From Unio delphinus (taxonomy: Eukaryota; Mollusca; Bivalvia; Unionida; Unionidae), in the NCBI GenBank assembly GCA_029339505.1, contig JAQISU010000094.1:8414001-8478000 (forward strand): 64,000 nt of DNA, given 5' to 3'. This document shows, in pieces, positions 59,712 through 64,000 of the stretch. How positions within the stretch are numbered: the first letter of the stretch is position 1; each line of letters opens with the position of its first letter. Below the pieces are notes generated by a model, which ran no database searches, was not told where the DNA came from, and saw nothing but the letters and a program-made list of their open reading frames with translations. A program made the translations under genes and the position numbers.

Positions 59712-61139
59712 TCAGTCGGAAAAATGAGCTACGAGTTCTAAACACCAGGCTATTTTTGATCTAATGGTGGAGCTATCAACCGCGACGACATTAAAGCTTT
59801 TTTTGCGACCATCCATAATTAACGTCGCGGTGCCACCAGAGTAGGTTTTACCGTCCGCGATCATATTAAATTGATCGATAGAGATCCACGTTAGCCTGTA
59901 GATACCATCGGCCCATGTTGGCTTGTAGTCAGGGCCCACTATGCCGGGGAGACCCAAGATACCGATGGATAATGTAGTATAACCGTCTCTTATCCAATCC
60001 ATGGTTCCATGATTAACCGTATACACGATATTTTTAACGCCCGTGTAGTGATGTGGAATCTTTACCTTTTCAGATATTCTTTTCAGGTTAAAAAGATCGT
60101 CGAAAATATCGAGATATTTTACCCTGATTCTGGTAGGATCTATTGTTTTTCCACTCTCCTCCCTGTTAGAGAAGAATAATGAAACCAGAAGGTCTTCAAC
60201 TTTAAGCTCTGCTTGGGTTTTAATATGGTTGTCGATGTTAGAAAATTTCGTCGTGATATCTTGGAGGCTACTGCCCTCAAAGAACTTATTAACAATATCG
60301 CTGGTGTGCTTTTGTTTGTCAATAGCGCTTTTAATTTCCGCGAGAGTCATGCCTGTCAACGATGTGGTTTCAGACACAGGTGTTCTCCCTAAAAATTTAT
60401 CCACGATGGTATTAAGTGTTGTTTGTCTCACCATAAACATATTAATATCTTTGAGAGTCATTGTAGATGTAGCCGGGACACCAAAGAAACTATTAGCGAT
60501 GTAGGCATTGTGAGTGTGCTTGCCGATAAACTCACTGATTTCAGCGAGAGTCATGCCAGCCACAAGCGGGGTTCCAAAGAACCTACCAACAATGTCGTTT
60601 GTGAGTTTTTGATCTTCGCTTACTTTAAAAATCTCGAGATAATTTGCCTTGATTTCTGAAGCAGTCATCATCCTTCCAGCTTCCTTGTTAGCGAAGAATG
60701 AATTCAACAAGTCTTTAATTTCAGCGAGAGTCATGCCAACCACAAGCGGGGTTCCAAAAAATTTATGTACGACATTTTTGCGAAAACTATTATAACCTCG
60801 TATAAAATCATTCAGCTCACGTTCGTTGGTAGCAATCGCGTCGGTGATCGTAGACACAAGTGCGCCTGGTTTAAGTTGTCCATCGTTGGAATACAGTGCA
60901 ATAGAGTTTTCAGCGGCAGCGCGATGCCGTATCAAAATGTCATTCACGGATATATTACTGCTTTTCAATTTACCCTGGCGATCTTGAAATACAACTATTT
61001 CGTTCGGGTCAACACTTGTTAAATTTAACGTCTCAGCGATTTCATCTTCTATTATTTTTTTTACATCCTCGATAGAACCCGCAGATGTTTCCTCGGTGGG
61101 TTCCAACATTGACAGAGGTTGTCCCCAAATATCGATCAT
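59712..61139 (-). CDS. Repeat-containing fibre-like protein candidate (475 aa)
   Basis: Start chosen at the ATG at 61139 (MIDIWGQPLSMLEP) because the shared motif lies 14 bases upstream; the frame opens 30 codons earlier. Residues about 120-300 hold repeats around FFGTPLVVGMTLAEI, FFGTPLVAGMTLAEI, FFGVPATSTMTLKDI and GMTLAEI. A longer pair, FFANKEAGRMMTASEIKANY and FFSNREESGKTIDPTRIRVK, brackets part of the array. Residues 367-475 look like a compact beta-rich head (DGYTTLSIGILGLPGIVG, GIYRLTWISIDQFNMIADGK). Shaft-plus-head layout and position among virion genes suggest a spike or fibre; no homologue is recognised. The frame is fully intact. Confidence 0.65.
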   Translation of the reverse strand: MIDIWGQPLSMLEPTEETSAGSIEDVKKIIEDEIAETLNLTSVDPNEIVVFQDRQGKLKSSNISVNDILIRHRAAAENSIALYSNDGQLKPGALVSTITDAIATNERELNDFIRGYNSFRKNVVHKFFGTPLVVGMTLAEIKDLLNSFFANKEAGRMMTASEIKANYLEIFKVSEDQKLTNDIVGRFFGTPLVAGMTLAEISEFIGKHTHNAYIANSFFGVPATSTMTLKDINMFMVRQTTLNTIVDKFLGRTPVSETTSLTGMTLAEIKSAIDKQKHTSDIVNKFFEGSSLQDITTKFSNIDNHIKTQAELKVEDLLVSLFFSNREESGKTIDPTRIRVKYLDIFDDLFNLKRISEKVKIPHHYTGVKNIVYTVNHGTMDWIRDGYTTLSIGILGLPGIVGPDYKPTWADGIYRLTWISIDQFNMIADGKTYSGGTATLIMDGRKKSFNVVAVDSSTIRSKIAWCLELVAHFSD

Positions 61140-61153
61140 TATTGTTAGCGTAA

Positions 61154-61168
61154 CTTGTGTTTTCAATT
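61154..61168 (-). promoter_or_regulatory. Cluster promoter motif copy (fibre-like gene)
   Basis: In sense AATTGAAAACACAAG, one base different from the other two strong copies, 14 bases before the chosen ATG. Confidence 0.68.
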
Positions 61169-61717
61169 TATTGATCCTTGTAATTTCCCACTCGTGTATT
61201 CGTTTACAATAATATGAGGTGGTTTCCACGGAGATCCAAAGGATTTTAATGAAATCTCCGCGAGTACATTTAATACTTCACGGCCGCATATCGGTGGATC
61301 ATTTAATTGTTGTGTTGGCAGCGTGGAATAAAAAATCGGAAACCCTTTGAGTTTCATCGAGGAATTTATATACCGCATAAACTCGCTTGGCGGAGCTAAC
61401 CCATATGAATCGAAATAGACAATCCCACGTGGATCAATCGCGTATGCAACCCAGTGAGTTCCCGATCCGCTGCTGTTATCAAGATTGATGATACCGGTTT
61501 CAACGTTATTTGGTTTTCTCGGTAATTGATCTCTCATAAAAACCCCTCTGAAGTTTTTTATCGCTAGTTTTTTAGCAGCATCAATTAAATCAAAATTGGA
61601 CATAGGAACCATAGGTTCCTCAACCATAGGTTCGGAAATCGAAGATTTTTCAATTAATAAACCGTTCCTGGTATTCTTCTTAGACCCGATCCGTTCACGG
61701 ATTTCCCGCTGTACCAT
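61163..61717 (-). CDS. Adenain-like cysteine protease (virion maturation)
   Basis: Numbered from the ATG at 61717 (184 aa), GTHWVAYAIDPRGIVYFDSYG gives His88 and Asp103. TQQLNDPPICGREVLN gives Gln136/137 and Cys144, with Gln137 to Cys144 spaced exactly as the oxyanion Gln and nucleophile Cys of adenovirus proteinase. That arrangement defines the adenain/Ulp1-like clan CE fold, which in adenoviruses and Polintons cleaves core and capsid precursors. The real start may be Met31 (61627): an AATTGAAAAATC motif copy lies 16 bases before it and the N-terminal 30 residues are low-complexity. The gene overlaps the core-protein gene by 64 bases if the first ATG is used. The frame is intact. Confidence 0.82.
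   Translation of the reverse strand: MVQREIRERIGSKKNTRNGLLIEKSSISEPMVEEPMVPMSNFDLIDAAKKLAIKNFRGVFMRDQLPRKPNNVETGIINLDNSSGSGTHWVAYAIDPRGIVYFDSYGLAPPSEFMRYINSSMKLKGFPIFYSTLPTQQLNDPPICGREVLNVLAEISLKSFGSPWKPPHIIVNEYTSGKLQGSIN
61644..61655 (-). promoter_or_regulatory. Weaker promoter motif copy (protease gene)
   Basis: AATTGAAAAATC in sense, 16 bases before the Met31 codon at 61627. It shares AATTGAAAA with the strong copies but lacks CACTAG. Confidence 0.4.
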
Positions 61718-62151
61718 GAATACGGGGTTCCTGGTAGGTACAACCCCTTTCCCTTTTTTTTATATCCTTTCCCAGTTGCCTTTTTCAACGCCATCCCTGC
61801 CGCGGTACCAACGGCTCCCAACGCTGCCGCCTTCGCCACCGCTGGGGCAGCCGCTGCAATCAATGCTGGTATTGCGGCTAACAAAGGAAATATACCACCT
61901 GATTTTATCATGTTCGCGACTGCAGCTTTCGAAAATTCTATTTGAACTCCTCGCTTATTTTTCATTGCATCATTGAAATGTTTTATTTGACGATCCGTTA
62001 ATGATATTTTATGTGTACCTCCGGACATCTGCGCTGGTTTTAACGTTATTGTTGTTCCACATTCCTTAGCGGATTTTGATTTTAATTTCTTGACCTGACC
62101 ATCAGTCAGCTTGACACTAACAACACTATATGGCATTTTATTGTAAAACAT
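61654..62151 (-). CDS. Basic, hydrophobic core/minor virion protein (165 aa)
   Basis: Start at MFYNKMPYSVVSVKL (62151), because AATTGAAAG lies 7 bases upstream; the frame opens 17 codons earlier. Layout: a small basic domain (KLTDGQVKKLKSKSAKE), MSGGTHKISLTDRQIKHF, an alanine-rich hydrophobic region (PLLAAIPALIAAAAPAVAKA), then a lysine- and glycine-rich end (KKATGKGYKKKGKGLYLPG). MSGG-T fits the adenain cleavage pattern (hydrophobic-x-Gly-Gly), which fits the protease encoded next. DNA-packaging or membrane-lytic core proteins of adenoviruses are the functional comparison; identity is inferred. The frame is intact. Confidence 0.68.
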   Translation of the reverse strand: MFYNKMPYSVVSVKLTDGQVKKLKSKSAKECGTTITLKPAQMSGGTHKISLTDRQIKHFNDAMKNKRGVQIEFSKAAVANMIKSGGIFPLLAAIPALIAAAAPAVAKAAALGAVGTAAGMALKKATGKGYKKKGKGLYLPGTPYSWYSGKSVNGSGLRRIPGTVY

Positions 62152-62158
62152 ATTTATT

Positions 62159-62167
62159 CTTTCAATT
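62159..62167 (-). promoter_or_regulatory. Weaker promoter motif copy (core-like gene)
   Basis: AATTGAAAG in sense, 7 bases before the ATG at 62151. Confidence 0.4.
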
Positions 62168-62209
62168 GATCTAATTGGGGAAATCCTATGGAAACTTTTC
62201 AAGTTTCAT

Positions 62210-63634
62210 TTACAGATTTTCCACTGGTGCATCAACAAGTCTCATTCGTCCGCCAACCCCTTCTAACAACATTGATTTGTCGCTGAGAATGACAGCAACC
62301 GCTCTATAATTAACACCACCAGGAGCTATACGAGCCCTAAAATGTATGTCAACAACGGATTGTCTCATTAAATCAAGATGTTCCAGCGAAAAGTAATAAA
62401 TCGGATACAATTTCTTAAAATCGAGTTGAGATATTTGCAAACCAGTATCAACGTTTTGATCACGACCCATATATGACAGCATCCGATGATATACACGTGC
62501 TATATGATTTTCTGTGTAATTAAGTTGTATATCCTCGGTTGGTTCTTGTTGTCCGTTTATTCTCAGCGAGACTTCTCTAACACCTAACTGATCAAATATC
62601 ATATGGCTGCGTTGTTGATTACCAACTCGCTCATTATTCTGTAACGCTATAAATATATGACGTGGAGCTGAAACGCCTTGTTTTGATGCCAGGTGCCATG
62701 TGAATATATCATCGACATTATCCTGTTTGACATCAGTCGTTGTTGTTAGCCAACTTAGCAATGATTTGCCACCTGTTTCCATAAATGAGAGTAGCCGCTC
62801 TTCTCTGGTAATTGATGGGGTCATTACTGGCATCCACAATACCAATTTAGTTATTTTAACTTTACCCTCAGCGGCACCAGTACGCCAAATTGCATCGTTG
62901 TCATTGCCTTTTCGCACTAACGCGATTGTGTGTTTGGCTCCATAGATGACTTTTCTGACATTTCTGCAGAATCCAAATATGTGATGGAGTGGAATTGCAC
63001 ACGAAAACTTTTTCTCTTGTCCTTCCAATGCTAATTTTCGTGTTGCAAACCCTAGATTGAAATTACCATTAACGCCTCCGAGAATATCAAACGCAGCTCC
63101 GGGTCTAGCTCGACGTTCTGGATTAGTTGCTTCTCGTTGATTATCAACTGAAGTGTCTTGCGGTGTTAACACTTTAATGTATTGAATGTGGTCAGCGTTA
63201 TCAGTAGTATCCTTTGCAAACATCATAGACGGACCAGCCGATCTTGTATAATCATCGGAATATCTCGCTAGTCCGATTATTGTTGTTGCAACATCAACCT
63301 CGCGTTATATTGATTCAATTTCTTTTCCATCAATGAGATATCTTGCACTTTCAAATAACGCCATTATGCCATTGTTAACGAACCCAACTCGGATATTTGG
63401 GTCATCTGCATATGAGGTATCCTCTGCAACATTTGTTACGAGTTTTCCTTCGATTTCGATAAATGCTTCACACGGCAAAAAGTATTTACTGGTATCTTGA
63501 ACTTGAAGTTCAACTCGCGATCGTAGGTCGGGTTGTATTGCATGATAGGAATAGTATTGATAATCGCGGACGGAATCATCTTTTCGCATTGGGGCTTCCA
63601 TATCAAGCGCGGGATCAGCTGTTCGTTTAAACAT
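62210..63634 (-). pseudogene. Major-capsid-like protein, broken by one in-frame stop
   Basis: A single frame of 475 codons from the ATG at 63634 to the stop at 62210, with one internal TAA at 63305-63307 (codon 110) and no frameshift. Left part: DYQYYSYHAIQPDLRSRVEL and CEAFIEIEGKLV. Right part: IPLHHIFGFCRNVRKVIYG, LVRKGNDNDAIWR, HIFIALQNNERVGNQQRS and LSDKSMLLEGV. I recall this combination in roughly 450-residue unannotated proteins of cnidarian, insect and mollusc elements, which fit a jelly-roll major capsid protein; position and neighbours agree. The length could hold two jelly rolls. Translation could restart at an ATG at 63226, but the N-terminal quarter would be lost. Dead capsid gene or sequencing error are both possible. 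Confidence 0.7.
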
Positions 63635-63644
63635 TTATAACATA

Positions 63645-63659
63645 CTAGTGTTTTCAATT
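63645..63659 (-). promoter_or_regulatory. Cluster promoter motif copy (capsid gene)
   Basis: AATTGAAAACACTAG in sense, 10 bases before the ATG at 63634. It lies in the short gap between this gene and the upstream one. Confidence 0.7.
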
Positions 63660-63690
63660 GGTGAATTGCAAAGCAATTTCATCTTTGTAA

Positions 63691-64000
63691 TCATCGTCGT
63701 TGAAAATTCCTCGAATTTCTTTTTAGTTTCAAACCACTTCCTGCTATCGCGTTCATGATAGCGTTATCTGTTACTGGCGAAGCTGTCAATTGTGACGAAG
63801 TCAATTGCGCTAGTTTTTCTTCCACTGCGTTATTTATTACTTTGCTGATTTTTGCAGGCATCACTGTAGTTGATGGCAGCACTAATGACGAAGTCATTCG
63901 TGGTTTCTTTCGCACCAATGATGCTATTTTATCTTTCGCAGCAGAAAATGCCTTTCCAGCAAGATTTCCAACGAAATTGATTCCCTTATCACGGATAGCA
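63691..64000 (-). CDS. C-terminal 102 residues of a small basic protein, cut by the window edge
   Basis: The frame is open to the window end and stops at 63691. Visible part: an amphipathic DKGINFVGNLAGKAFSAAKD and KIASLVRKKPRMTSSLVLPS, a polar helix (SKVINNAVEEKLAQLTSSQL), and a basic end GSGLKLKRNSRNFQRR. Glycine-leucine and lysine/arginine content resembles the core-like protein downstream, so another small virion protein is likely. The true start is outside the window. It is followed after 56 bases by the capsid gene. Confidence 0.6.
   Translation of the reverse strand, partial: AIRDKGINFVGNLAGKAFSAAKDKIASLVRKKPRMTSSLVLPSTTVMPAKISKVINNAVEEKLAQLTSSQLTASPVTDNAIMNAIAGSGLKLKRNSRNFQRR

Noticed and set aside
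59110..60659. Several plus-strand ORFs of 73-91 codons inside the viral cluster
   Set aside because: Antisense shadows of long intact minus-strand genes.
57430..64000. Classifying the cluster outright as a Maverick/Polinton
   Set aside because: No PolB or integrase of the same element is in the window and the capsid family is not the one usual for animal Polintons; left open.

Overview
This is eukaryotic, animal, AT-rich DNA, very probably from a bivalve mollusc. The pointers are spliced genes with GT-AG introns, tRNA-derived SINEs whose bodies I associate with bivalves (from memory), hAT and LINE relics, and an extreme load of minisatellites. There is no prokaryotic gene organisation. Species cannot be named from the window.

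Layout. (1) 4-17536, minus strand: a spliced host gene joining the N-terminal domain of a Tpt1/KptA-type RNA 2'-phosphotransferase to an AMN1/F-box-like leucine-rich-repeat domain. The exons are small and the long introns carry SINEs, hAT pieces and satellites. A possible further 5' exon lies at 21022-21069. (2) 21.8-24.7 kb: a GC-richer, heavily decayed stretch holding the relic of a protein-primed DNA polymerase B of the Polinton/Maverick kind. (3) 24.7-36.7 kb: gene-poor, with old SINE, LINE and unidentified repeat fragments. (4) 36864-48710, plus strand: a complete five-exon peptidyl-tRNA hydrolase 2 gene (PTRH2/Bit1, 173 aa). Each intron holds its own minisatellite. (5) 49.37-53.45 kb: an inverted copy of the repeat at 352-2045, interrupted by a SINE and a hAT relic. 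(6) 54.85-56.83 kb: a 64-bp satellite. (7) 57.4-64.0 kb, minus strand and running off the window: a compact, intronless cluster of seven genes that I interpret as the virion module of an endogenous virus or virus-like transposon of the adenovirus/Polinton lineage.

The virus-like cluster reads, in transcription order from the right edge: partial small basic protein; major-capsid-like protein broken by one in-frame stop; basic hydrophobic core-like protein; adenain-like cysteine protease (His/Asp/Gln/Cys all present); repeat-containing fibre-like protein; two-helix membrane protein; 449-aa vertex-like protein. Several genes are preceded by a shared AATTGAAAACAC-type motif 7-16 bases before the chosen ATG, a likely viral promoter. 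The cluster ends next to a 150-base region that can fold as a T-shaped hairpin, possibly an element terminus. No polymerase, integrase or packaging ATPase of this cluster lies in the window, so its class cannot be settled here. It is the most promising candidate for a poorly described system.

All family assignments rest on reading motifs by eye. No database search was run.
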